From contig JAPYMA010002896.1 of NCBI GenBank assembly GCA_035041965.1, positions 124,001 to 188,000 of the forward strand: 64,000 bases of DNA, read 5' to 3'. Shown piece by piece: positions 1 through 12,100 of the stretch (its first letter is position 1; every line of letters begins with the position of its first letter). Made by a program: the position numbers and the translations under genes. Source of the DNA: Anisakis pegreffii. Taxonomy: Eukaryota > Nematoda > Chromadorea > Rhabditida > Anisakidae. The notes under the pieces are model-generated. The model saw only the letters and a list, made by a program, of their open reading frames with translations, made no database searches and was not told the origin of the DNA.

Positions 1-800
1 TGATATAATGAGCATAAGATGAATATAAAACCAACGATAATTGTCGCTGAACAGTTTTACAAAATTGTCATCTCTCATAATTCGACGATTCGACTTAAGA
101 TCAAAATGGAATGACAGAATTACTCTTGTTATGCACTGGTTCACTCGTAATTCATTATAGCATTCTCACAATTATCATTTTACTGATCCCCGTAAACTGA
201 TAACAATGCTTTTTTGCTGACAATTGCAAAGAACTGTCAAGGCTAGTAATTCAAGTGTGAGTCGCGTGCAATGAATCACTGTGAGTCATTTGGCAATCAA
301 TGAATCAGTTCAGAATATTACTCATCCATCGAAAATGATCCTTGCTTCCCAGAAGATTGCTATTCTTTACGAACAATAAAAACTGCAAATAATTGACGGC
401 GTGAAGAAAAGGAAAAGATACGAACGGTAATCTACCGTAACGAACAACTCTGGAACAGCTGCTCTGAATTGGCCTTTGTCTAGAATCGTGCTGCTGCTGA
501 TTGCTTCTTCATTCAGTGATCATTATTCCATCATTCACTTTTTTCCATCAATTACATTAAAGCATTTTGAATGTGTTGAAGTGATATGGATACGGTATTT
601 AATATGCAGATATTTGGCAGATGGAAACGATTTGACTATCTTTCTATGCAGATTAGTCACAATCAGTGACTAAATTGAATCCATTTGGAGCTTGAAACCA
701 AGAGAACATTGCTTGAATGATGGTACTAAAATAATGTCAGCATCAACGATAATGATATAGCACTCACATAACCATTGTAAATCTCAGTAAGATACTGCTA

Positions 801-905
801 GTGATTGCATCCGAATCAAATCTCAGTCAGTCGGAATCCGAATCTCGGAATTCCGATCAAAATTCGTTGGAGTTTACCGACTGAACTTCGATCAAATACC
901 ACTAC
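801..905. mobile_element. Short inverted-repeat element (MITE-like), copy 1
   Basis: It begins GTGATTGCATCCGA and ends TCAAATACCACTAC, an imperfect terminal inverted repeat. The interior contains repeated CGGAAT/ATTCCG words. It shares its left end and internal words with the element at 1879-2048. It has no coding capacity, and both copies are preceded by CTA. Confidence 0.6.
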
Positions 906-1878
906 GAGATACTGTCACAGACATCACTATTGTTCTCATAACCAGTTTTTGCTGTTAGATTATCTGCTGAGCGTTTAACGCTATAAAGAAGAACGAATTG
1001 ACTTTTTCGGAGTAACGATGAGATCAGTCAACAGCAGAAATACATTTATGATAAGGCACAATAATTTGAAGAGTACTAATGATGCTGATAGCAATAATAA
1101 CCTCAACAATATTCATAGTGATCACTCTAGCGGCTTGGAATGATTCATCCAAGGATTAAAATAGGAACAGTGGTATAAAATTGAAGTTTGTTCTCAGGCA
1201 TCATCAAATCAATCTTCTGTATCTCGGAATGTCACTCGAGTTAGCGAGGTCAAGGGAATCAGTTCAGAGATGTCATCGGATAATCATTCTTGAACATCCT
1301 GAAAATATTGTAAAGAGATGAAAACAACAAAAGAACAAGAATAATCGAAACTGATTTCTCCGATTGCCCATTAATTGGTTCATTAAATCGCTTCTGTTCA
1401 GCACTGTGCCTATCACTGCCAAAGAATCGGTCAATAAAATTCATTGGTGTGCACTATGAAGAACACCTAATCTTCAGATGGAGTTGAAGCACATTTGAAT
1501 GTTTCAGGTTCTATTAAACAATGTGCTATTGAAATACGCTTTGAGAAAAAGCACCTCTTTTGTATTTGCAATCAAGTCGCTTCACTTACAAGTTTTTCGA
1601 TAGAATTTGCGGCACAATGTGACTCCAAAATCTCTGTGAAACTTCCATATCCTGGATTTATAGTTCCCGTGATGCATTGCTTTATAGTTTAACGTAACAG
1701 GATACGTTTTCATTTCAGTTCTTCAAAGGATTCTTCTGATGGAACCTCGCCATCCGGAAATTCTGATTTTGACTTACTCGTTAGATATTCTGATTAATTT
1801 CATCATTTTATGAAGTGATGACTCCTTACGATGTCCTTTATTTTCATCTCGACTTCATGCTACACTCACTCCACACTA

Positions 1879-2048
1879 GTGATGGTATCCGAACGAAATT
1901 TCAAGTCGGTCGGAATCTGACCGACCTGACTTTTCAGCATTCCGATATGCGGAATTTCGACTGAACTTCCAAATTGTATGTGCAGAATTCCGACCGAAAT
2001 TGTTGGACATTACATTTTTTCGATGGAACTTCGGTCGGATGCCATCAC
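1879..2048. mobile_element. Short inverted-repeat element (MITE-like), copy 2
   Basis: The ends GTGATGGTATCCGA and TCGGATGCCATCAC are inverted repeats with one mismatch over 14 bases. The body is rich in CGGTCGGAAT-type words on both strands, so it can fold on itself. At about 170 bp it has no open frame, which fits a non-autonomous DNA transposon. Confidence 0.65.
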
Positions 2049-2295
2049 CGACTCACATTATTATACCAGCAATTAAATTTTTCTGTATGTGATACGCTCC
2101 CATAATGTCGCAATATCGCTGTTATCAAAGAACCGAAAACGTTTGAATGCAAAAGGTTCGTTGAGCGCGCGAATTTGTTCAATTCAAAGAGAAATTTGCA
2201 GAAATCGACGATTTGCAGAAATTCGTGATTCGATTTCACGGGTTATACGGTTTTTCGTGTAAATTGTTTTGTATTTAAGCACTTTATGAGCCGCA

Positions 2296-2358
2296 ATGGC
2301 ACCTCAAGGCAATCATATGAAGATTCGAATGAGATTTTCATTCATCAGAGATCTTGAT
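2296..2358 (+). CDS. Possible first exon of cdc-45 (weak)
   Basis: This is an ATG-initiated open stretch reading MAPQGNHMKIRMRFSFIRDL, followed by GAT and then GTAACT, a possible splice donor. It ends in phase 0, as needed to join the exon at 3030, and is the right length for the missing N-terminus. The sequence is only loosely like the charged, aromatic first 20 residues of CDC45 proteins. The frame also stays open past the donor to 2496, so chance is quite possible. No better candidate was found between 2350 and 3029. Confidence 0.2.
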
Positions 2359-3029
2359 GTAACTTGTCCGGATCTGATCTCAGGTTTTAGCTTGCGGAGC
2401 ACAGGCTTGATCTGGAATGATGCTTGTTCGAGCTTCCAGTCCGTATTCCGTACAACACTTGATCTTGTTTGTTCTCGAGAGTACATATCGACATGATTGA
2501 ATAGGGATATTCAGTATTAATCTGAAGTATTTATCGGATAATTGGATAATTTCTGCTGTTGATGAGTTATGTCGTACTGTTCAAGTGACGTTCGAATTCA
2601 AACAGTTTTCAGCTGATTTTCATCGAGTTTGGTGTGCAACATCGATATATTGAAAAGGTGGAATCAGCAATAAACTCACTGCATTAACGGTAATAACATA
2701 TGTTGATACGAGACAATTTTCGACATCTCTTCTACGATGTCATCAAAAACGAGGTTCATCTTTATTGGTTTATCGTTTTCCAACACTTCACTAACCAATA
2801 TATGTGTATGAATTATTTGTTTTCTGAAGAATTATGTGATTCTGTTAATAGCAACTGATGTGATTACATAAAGATCTATGAGCAGAGAGGGATAAGGAGA
2901 AGGAGAGATGTGGTGATATTCAAATTTCATCGACCTCTGAAACATTTTTTAGGTTATGAAAGATAAGAAACCTGATTTAGAGATAAGATGCTTGATTTCT
3001 ATAGCCACTGTAATGTCTTGGGATTTCAG

Positions 3030-6000
3030 CACGTTCTCGTTATTGTCAACAGCGATGTAGATGCATTGTGTGCAGCACGTATTCTAACGGTAATTTTTTC
3101 TGCTTATTTGAAATGTCTGACACATCACATTTACTTTAAGAATTGATGAATTGCTAGTTCACTTGTTCTTCTTACTTCACATTGAAACTATTTCTTACTT
3201 AACAATTTCCTCACAAATCTGATTTCACGAAAGTGATGAACTAAAGTATATGTACACGAAATTTATTAGGTCTTTCTTTATATGAGTATAAATATTCTGA
3301 TAATTTTTGTGTGATTATGGCAATATTCAAACTTAATAAGAACTTAATGACGTGAACATATCCAGATTACTTTCAGTATTTGTTCACATGTGATGACATT
3401 GCTTATTCATTACTTGTTGTAAATGGATGGGATTCACTAACAAACGCATTAACCGAACATTCCGAGCAAACTCATAACGTTGTCCTCATCAACTGTGGCA
3501 TTAATCGTCCACTCGTTAACATCGATTTACCACCGCAAATTAAAATTTTTATTATTGATTCAAGAAGACCGCTCGACTTGGACAATGTTCGTTTTCATCC
3601 TCGATCATTTTACTTTCTCTCGTTCAACTTTTTAAGAATCTTTTCGATATTGTTGTTCTATCACATCATTTCGGATCACTTTTATATTCTGGTCTCTTTG
3701 CTTCAATCCGATTAGTAATTTTTCGTTGTTTGTAACGAATAATTTTAAGCATCATTTGCGAGTCTATGAATTGTCACCAGCTCCAGTAATTAGCAATAAA
3801 CTTCAACACATCACCACATTTGCGCCTCTGAACTAGAGTAACCAATTGATTCAGAAATAATGCTGATTGTGAAGTGATTCGTTCTCATTTCAAGGTGTAT
3901 GCCGAAGAAAACATCCGAATTCTTATAAATAGTAGTGAATTGGAAGAGCTGAATTGCCCCGAAGCAAGTGACCTGTTCGAAAGTGACGATGATGATGAGA
4001 GTAGTGAAGATGAAGCTGATGCGAACAGTGAAGACGGTAGTAGGCCGAGAGAGAAGACTTTGCAAGATATCGAAAAACGCGCACAGAAAAGGGCATATAA
4101 ACAAAAGTGGACTGCTCGACGGAACGACCTTCTTTGGGATTACTACGAATCATCGTGGTACTCAATCTCGGTAGTCCAATTTGATTGCCATATTTTGTGC
4201 CAGTTATTTTTTCATCCTATATTACCAGCTGCATTACTTTATACTTTTCAGTGGTATCACGAAACCATGAGCGTTTTGGGTAGGTATTGGGAAAAAAATG
4301 AATTTCAGAGTGCTGTACAAATGTTGGAAATAGCGCATATGATCGGGAAATCATCGGCTGAAACGATGTGGTGCGCGGTGGTTGGCTTGAACAGTCAGTT
4401 GGTCGATCAGCTGATATCAATTGAGGCGTACACGAACGTTTGTATCGATAAATTACGTCCGTTTATTCGCAGATATTCACCGAAAGATGCGAGCGCTCTG
4501 AAGGGTGACGATGTATTGAGGATATCGTTCGATAAAGAGTTCGTGCTTTTACGTTTTGTTCTCTTGTGCCGTTTCTTTTTTGTTTCGGATCCTTCACTGT
4601 ACACGTTGTTTTTTAGTTTTCCGTGAATGTCACGCGTTTAGTTTTTAAATTAGAATGATACGTTATTGAGTGCCGGTTGGTCACTTTCTGTGTTCGAAAT
4701 GGATAAGTGATCAGTTTTAGATTAACAATTCCAATGTATGCGCATTGGTCACTGTATAAAGGTATGATCAATGATGAATATTTTATGTGTCGTACCCAAT
4801 TCTGGCAACAACGCGGTGACGCCAGAATGAAAGCACTTCTCGCTGATCTTGGGTACGTACATCTTTGTTGATTTCATTTCTCTCTTCTTTTTTGGATTTT
4901 TTCGCTTCTCTGTCTTCTAGGTAGATTGCTTGAAGTTGAAATAAACTTTATCTGTGTAAATTTTATTTATGTAAGTTCGTTTTTAGATTAACGCTGATCG
5001 AATGTAAACAACTTTATTCAGCACTGAGTCAGGAGCGTAAAAAAGAAGTGTTCAGAGTGCTTGAACAGGAAATCAACTCAAGTTTCGCTTCGTTTACGGC
5101 TGTTATAGGGTATTGCAACAGGTGAGTGTTATAGTATCATCTGTGTGGTTTACCTGACGTATAATTATACATTTGATTTGTTGTTCTCAGTTTCATCTAT
5201 TATGCAGTGTGGTTCAGTTTTACATTTAGTAATTTGTTTGAATCATTTCAATTTGTAATTGTTTCTAACTTCAGTTGAAAGAGTTTAAAGTAATGACGAA
5301 ATTATTTTCTCATTACTTTTGACTCTTTCAATTGAATTTCAAAATGCGCATATCCTCAATCCTTTATAATTATATTGTGCTTGTATAAGATTGAAGCATA
5401 TTTTTACTTTGTTTGTTCGTTATATCACGAAGAAACTGTTCCTGTGGTCTGGTGAATGCATAGAATTTTGAGGTTCAATGCATCCGATTTTGCGCGTGCA
5501 TTATGTGTTCGTCTTGAAGTGGGTCAGTCTGAGAGTGAATCTGTTTACGATCGGTTTTCTGCCTCAATGCATATCTTGAGAACATTTCTTGATGGTTATA
5601 TTTCTTCTTTTTTGAAACCTCCTTTTGATTTCACATCATTCCGTTGCATTTTATTGTTGTCGTTTGGTAAGGGGAGGGATTGTGGAACCAACATTATGTG
5701 AGTGTTCATTGCTTTTGCGGTCAAAAATGGGCATCAATAGGAATGCGCTAAGAATCATGCGTATGTCAGTTTCGAATTGTATTGAGTTACTGTTGAAAAT
5801 ATTGTTTGATTTTTTTGTTTTTGAATTTCAATTCGTTTAATTCTTTTTGGAGTTCGGTACAACTTGTGAATGAGCATTGAAATTCTCGAAACTTTCAATT
5901 AATCGTTGAATGCAACACTCAGGGAAAGGTAATTTGTCGCCGTTGACGAAAGCAATCGAATCTTATAAATCATGCCTGGAGTATATCACAACACATGTGT

Positions 6001-7228
6001 TCATGGTTATAAACCAGAGTATTATCCTCTCGACGGGTCCTTTCCTTCTTCTCTCTCTTCCGTTGGTAAGCTGCAACTCAGTTCATTGGTTTCGTTTCTG
6101 AATCTTCACTTTAATGACATTTTCAAGGTTTATTAAAAAAAGAAAGCGTTGTTTTCGTTTTCATGCGCATTACATTTACCGCAAATGAGAACTTATGCAT
6201 TACTGACAACGACCGAAATTGCAGAGTGACGAGACACGAATCTTGACGTCGAGACATTGTCTGTTCACATTCGCAAAACATGCATTGAGGGCCTTTTGTA
6301 CATCGGTTTGTTTGTGCGCAGTATATCTCTCCATTTTTTGGTTGTGTCAAAGAAGCTTGCTTTCTCATCGAAATGAGCAGATGCATTCCAGTGTTTGTCG
6401 AGTAGATTGATGTGACAGAAATAATTCTAGCAATGAATTAAAGCCATATTAGTTGTATTGTCCAATAATATCGCTTCTTTATTGTTGTGATTTTTTTTGA
6501 CCATTGACTTTTACGTTGTGGCTTAGTCGTTTTTTCGTATGAATTTCTGAACACTCAGGATAGCAAGAAAATCTGAAGGCAGTTTTTCTAGACGTTTGAA
6601 TGGAACGCAATATTGCTAAGGGACTTTTTCAGAGTCGTTTAAAGAATCGATCAACTCTTCCTCTAATAGTGGCAGTGCCGATGAATGGTCAACATGCGGG
6701 ATGGTATACAGTGACGGGAGTTATGCCGTTGGATATTGAATACAGTGATACGAACATTAAAAGGTATCAACATAGGAGCTGCCAAAGATAGATTTATGTT
6801 CATTGTGGAATACAACACTTTTTCATAGTTGGAAACTGAATGCATCCGAGTAGTTTGCATACCTTTACATGTGTGAAACGTTAACGTGTTGTCTTTTGTG
6901 AACACGGTTCAGCATAATTTGGTTATTAGTTTTGATTATTTGAATGATTCAGCTTTATTGGACGAGCATTCGAAAGAGTACTGGAGCGATCGGCATCTTT
7001 TAGCGCAAAGCGAGATTCATTCGATTCAACTGGTTTGTTCGGCCATCTTTGTTTCTTTTTTTGCTAGATGCAAAAATTTTGTTCTGTTGGTCGCGTTGAA
7101 ACTAGAAAGTTCTCCCAAATGGTCATGATTCAGTGTATTCAAAGGTTTTATTTTTAGTGATTATGTTACGCAACGAGGAAAAGAGTCGTTTCTTCGACGG
7201 TCTTCGAGCAGTGCTGGAAGCGTCATGA
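3030..7228 (+). CDS. cdc-45: CDC45, replicative helicase (CMG) subunit; 5' exon not placed
   Basis: CDC45 joins MCM2-7 and GINS to form the CMG helicase that unwinds DNA at replication forks in the nucleus. Exons: 3030-3089, 3377-3586, 3895-4170, 4309-4538, 4721-4852, 4987-5121, 5464-5594, 5923-6065, 6225-6305, 6633-6763, 6953-7032, 7158-7228 (TGA). They total 1,680 nt and join in phase, giving 559 residues. The family blocks occur in order: HVLVIVNSDVDALCAARIL (the DHH-like core), VVLINCG, the acidic insert DLFESDDDDESSEDE (about residue 105), MLEIAHMIGK, MYAHWSLY, FNASDFARAL, LSTGPFLL, LPLIVAVPM, IGRAFE, and the C-terminal EEKSRFFDGL. Human CDC45 has 566 residues, so only about 20 N-terminal residues are missing here. 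The reading at 4251-4308 is open but intronic: skipping it aligns the protein with the family without a gap. The gene converges on unc-79. Confidence 0.97.
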
Positions 7229-7395
7229 AGCTCATTTACAGTTTATCACAGGGTTTTTTTCACATACTCGTCAAATTTTGTTCGTACATTCCGAGTGTTT
7301 TGAGCGTATATTTGCTTGTTCATATTTGTGTTCGTTTTTGGTTGTTGTATACTTTGTGGCGTTCGCTTAAGTGCAATCATCTATGACAGATTCAG

Positions 7396-7539
7396 AAAAT
7401 ACTTATGCAGTTAGATGCAACAGCACGTCTACATGAAAGTACACATTTACACGTATTAATATTTCTTGAACTTATCGCATCTCCACTATTTCAAAATGCT
7501 AAAATGTTATTGAAAAATGATAAGCCGACGGTTTTAGAA
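7396..7539 (+). other. Unassigned exon-like open stretch downstream of cdc-45
   Basis: An acceptor-like GATTCAG precedes 48 open codons (HVLIFLELIASPLFQNAKML lies in the middle) and a GTATAT donor-like end. The composition is protein-like, with regular hydrophobic spacing. A second acceptor-like site (CCGCTCAG) before 7637 would append only NFSH and a stop. I recognise no family. It could be the tail of an unmapped gene, a pseudogene fragment, or chance. Confidence 0.25.

Positions 7540-7540
<1 letters not shown>

Positions 7541-7608
<68 letters not shown>
7541..7608. repeat. (TA)34 microsatellite
   Basis: An uninterrupted TA dinucleotide run of 68 bases. It begins directly at the donor-like end of the exon-like stretch 7396-7539. 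It is open in both directions as YIYIYI, which explains the spurious frames there. Confidence 0.98.
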
Positions 7609-7614
<6 letters not shown>

Positions 7615-9197
7615 AAATCCGCTCAGAATTTTTCTCACTAATGTTTCTGCAAGTGTCATCCCGAATAAATCCGAGGAAAAATTAAAGATTCGAAACTTTC
7701 CTTCTAATGATAGTTCAGCCATCCAGCTGGGTCTGCCCGTTCAGTCGTTGAAGTGGGCCTGGCCTGTTCCTTGTGCCATTCTCAAGTTCCTGAATATTGC
7801 TGTAGTATTTTAATGTATTGGACATATGTTTACTCGATGCTGTGTCGAAATGTGTTATATTTTGGTTGTGTCTTGTAAATAATTTGTTATCTTGTTTTTA
7901 ATATCGACTATGAAACTCTTATGAAAGTTTTCGTGACCTTAGCTTTCCGATTAGCAGAGCTCAAATTTGTGTGGGTGAAAAAGTATTTGTTGGTACGCAG
8001 CGTGCAGTAAAAGTTGTTGTCAGAATTGATTTACTTGAGCAGTGGTAGTGCTGGTTAATGAAAGTGGTTATGAAGTGTATGTGTGTGATTTTGCAATGAA
8101 ATGAAATTTGGAGTAAAATGTGAAGCTAAAAGATAATCCCAAAGTCGGAATGAATAGTGTGGCAAGGAAGATTTTTTTGTTGTTCTGAGCTCATCAAGAT
8201 TTTTTCTGTTTGTTTTTTTGCTAATCACGTTCTATGTGACCATATTGTTTGCGTTCCTCATTGACAGTTGATGCCTACCAGTGGAAATATTCCTGAGCTT
8301 CACTTACCCATTGATTCAACGTCCTGGAGAATTGATTTTCATTTGATTTATTTGTTACCTGTGGCGTGAAGTATTCTATGAGTAACTAACTTTTCCACTG
8401 TATTTAGACCCTTTTGCATGTTATTCTGTTTGTTATAGCACATGAACACTGACATGGTTTGCTCAAATTGTTTGCATCTTTCTCGAATTGAATCAACTTA
8501 TAGTTCAGTAGTCTTTACGATGCGATAATTCCCTTTGTACGAATGTCAGGATGTCGAGAAGGCAGGGTGAATTGGAAAGATTGGCAATTAAATATTTGTT
8601 CACTTCTTCCGTAATTGTCCAGCAATGTCTTCAAAATCTTCATTTGCTCACAAGGAATTGACTCCATTGAATTACTGGGAAATTCAATTCATTATATGTG
8701 GGATTGACAAAATGAATGGGGAGAAGTTGGGGCCATTAGGAATTAGATGTCAATTTTCAAAATTAATATAATAGTTTTGAAAATTTATCGATTTTACATC
8801 AATAACAAACTTTAAATCTTTATTACTTATCATGAAATCACAAAAATTTACATTTTTGAAGACCGGGTTCTTTTGGGAAGTCTGATAATAGCAAAGAGTA
8901 ATGTTTAAAAAACCTAATCAAAAGACTAAAATGACAACGAATAGCTTGCTTAACGAAACATTTCTGACTGACTCAGAATGGAGGATTCTGCGACTAAACT
9001 CGTGTTAATCAAAATAACAACAACAAAGAATAAACAGTCAAAATGTTACATTGGACAAGAAAATGCACATTGAACTACCATGATTCCATTAATTCAGTGA
9101 TATCTAATATTCGCAATCAATGAGATCTAATTGAGAACGTATTGAATATGTATATGTAGGTGAGTGGAACGAACCTATTGTAAGTGGAAAAAATAAA

Positions 9198-12100
9198 TTA
9201 AACATTGTAAAACGGTGAAGCGGCTGAGGTTTGCAGCTCGATTTGTGATATTTTATATCGTACGCGTTTCAGCCATTGTGATAAAGGCTGAGACTGTAAT
9301 GACGGTTGATTTTCACATGAATCGAGCTTGATACGCAACTGTGACGGTATCTGCGCGTGATATGCCGTCAGAATTGGCTGCCACATTGCACTCAATTGGC
9401 ATAAAACGGCTGAATTGCACTGTTGCAATGCCTGCATTGTATTCAAGAAGTGCAGATTCACCATATCGGCCAGCTGAAATGCGAAAAGCTTACGATTTTG
9501 AACGTTTTCATAGATTCAGATAGATATTGCGACGTGTCTTACACCAATGGTTCTCGTAGGGGGTCAAATTACCCATTTTGGGTAATTTAGAAGAGTCACT
9601 GGGTAATGGAGGAGGTCGGGAAATTAAAATTTCGTGCAGTTGTTATGCCATGATAGAACTGCATTGTGACGGTGTTCTTTAACTCGGGTATTTCAAACTT
9701 TTCTGAACATCATTAGCTCGTCTGGGCCTAACAGGGTTTCCATTCGTTTTAACAGAGTTTTCATTCTTTTCCTTGCTGTTACAATCACTCTCATAGCTTT
9801 TATCACCGAAAGTGTTTTCTTTTGTTAATTTCTCATTCATTTCGTTCAGCAACTAAACTCAAATTCTCATTCTATCAAATACACTCTATTATTGATCATT
9901 TGATAATCGAACGTCGTTGAGCAGTAATATTTTATTGCTGTATTGTTGACATCGGCTGTCAACACTCGTCAACGCATCCAGTAAATAGTATATGCTACAG
10001 AATAAGAAGTTGATTCGAACTGTGAAGTGAAATGAGATGAAGTGAATGAGAAAAACTCATCAAGAGAACGGTATTCGCATGTAACAGCTATGAGAGTGAA
10101 TATAACACGTCCGAAAAGAATGAGAATCCATCTAAATCAGTTTGAAGTGAACGTGTCGCAGACAATAGCTTCATGCAGTCATAATCAAGCACAACGGTTT
10201 AACGTAAGACCTAGCCATGTCGAATACCATCATATCGGGGGGGAGAGGGGGGAGGAGGAGGGTGACGGCGACCTGCCAGATCATTAAAAGGGGTGATGAA
10301 GCGCTCAAACGTGAGAACCACCGCTTTGTACGGAAGCAAATGTGATTCGATTACGGAAGAATGTTTCGAAAAAAGAAACTTGTGCTAGCAGAATGAATGA
10401 TTTAGTTCGACTGAATGATTTCAACGAGAAATGAGAAAAGAACTCACAACTTTGGAATGGGAAAGTAACTGTAAGATAGCGGGCGTAACACGCGCCCAAA
10501 AATCGAGTACATTTGCGAACGCCTTCTGAGCTAATTCCTCGCTGGACATAGCTGCCTGTTCACAATAGACTGTCCATAGCTGACACAAATGGAAAGCATG
10601 AAATAGAGCTGACATATGAACAACCGATTGCTGAAAATATTTTTGCGATTAAATCGACAAGTTTTTTCGACTGATTAAAACACCACATAAGACATCCATC
10701 CCCTCTAAGCAGAAACTGCGATGAAAGAAGATGATTTCAAATAGGTAACCAGTGTTTTGCAATTTTATTCCTAAATTTCCCTGATGAATGAAACAGTTTC
10801 AAATGCGAGAGTTTCTGGCATGTGGAAGTGAGAAGTTTTAAGGACACAACAAATTGAGAATTTTATTTCAATATCGCTGGAGAAACAACCTTTGACTGAT
10901 CCGCAAAACCAGCGAGTACGAAGTGAATGTAGTCAGAGATTTGCTGAGAGCATTCGATTGGTACCGGAAGAGATGGCTGTGTGGCATGTAGTGCACCAAG
11001 AAGAAGCCACGACAGGATGCGAACGTTAGTGACAGATTCAGCGAATGCACCTGGTGCCGCCTGAGTCACGGACGGTGGACACATCAGCCACGGTATATAG
11101 CGTAACTTCAAATTTTCAACTAGCGACTATTTATTAAACAACATCAAACGGCCATCGAGTTCAGTTGAAAGTAGAATCTTATAGGATTCGTATTAATGAA
11201 TTGATCATCATCTCGTTCGAAGGGAACGCAAATGCGAGGATATCTCCAACAACAAATCATACTAACCACAATGCGTGAATCTCTAACACATGATCTGCTC
11301 ATTTCAATTGCCACAACGTGCGCCAATGAAGCCTTCATGTCACCGCCTACTGTATCAGAGCTAGTCAACTTCTGAAATTCGCTATTGAGAATGTTCGACT
11401 AATTCTGTTGATTTTGCACTAATCATAAATTAACCACAAGTCATTCAGTTCTAACTAGATACAAATTTTATCAGTAACTGCAAATGTCAAATTTTATTTG
11501 CATCGCACTATGCACTCGATACAGCAGTGGTTCTTTTAAAGCAAAATTCCTTCTGAACGGGGATTTGAAAGTGTTTCGCCTGAAAATCCTCATATTTTAG
11601 TGAGTGTGTGAATAGTCATCGATAGATGATTGGTGAATATGATAAGTGAAACATTGAATAAACGATTTCGAGTGAACCTTCAATTTAGCCAGCACATGCA
11701 AATCTGAGATGAAGTCGATGATATCAAAAAGATACGGTCGTATTGCCTCACATGCTGCTGTGTTGAACTGAAATTATTAATTCATTTATCGTATATATTC
11801 GAAGTTTATCATATAAGACTGAATTTGAATATCTTTTGCGACTTGCTGAATGTCCGAATAGATCAGAGGAAATTTTAGAGATCATTAATGATGGTATGGC
11901 TATATCGTAGAGTGATCTGAGATGAAAACGTAGAGTTTCAGCGGATGAGTGCTTTATGGCAAAACATACGTTTACGAGTGAAGATTAGAGACACAGTCAA
12001 TTGTTGCGAACAAATTGAAATTAAATTTAAAAGAAGCGAATAGTCAGGATGAACCTGATCATCGGTGATTTCTTTGGAAACTGTTTCGCCAGCATCTTGC

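Larger units (their letters stand above)
1..3029. other. Upstream of cdc-45; no gene seen
   Basis: Apart from the two small inverted-repeat elements and the weak first-exon candidate, I see nothing coding. The short open frames here have no family resemblance and no consistent splice partners. The cdc-45 promoter and first exon probably lie within this stretch. Confidence 0.5.
7229..9197. other. Convergent intergenic region between cdc-45 and unc-79
   Basis: Contains the exon-like stretch and the TA microsatellite. A 66-codon open frame on the plus strand (about 7615-7814, including GLPVQSLKWAWPVPC) has no recognised family. The remainder should hold the 3' UTRs of the two converging genes, and no other structure was seen. 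Confidence 0.5.

Noticed and set aside
4251..4308. Open stretch WYHETMSVLGRYWEKNEFQ in the cdc-45 region, in frame with the following exon
   Set aside because: Skipping it (4170 joined to 4309) gives the conserved block with exactly the family's length, so it is the end of an intron.
11527..11545. CAGTGGTTCTTTTAAAG, similar to a hAT end
   Set aside because: No matching second end or shared internal sequence was found nearby.
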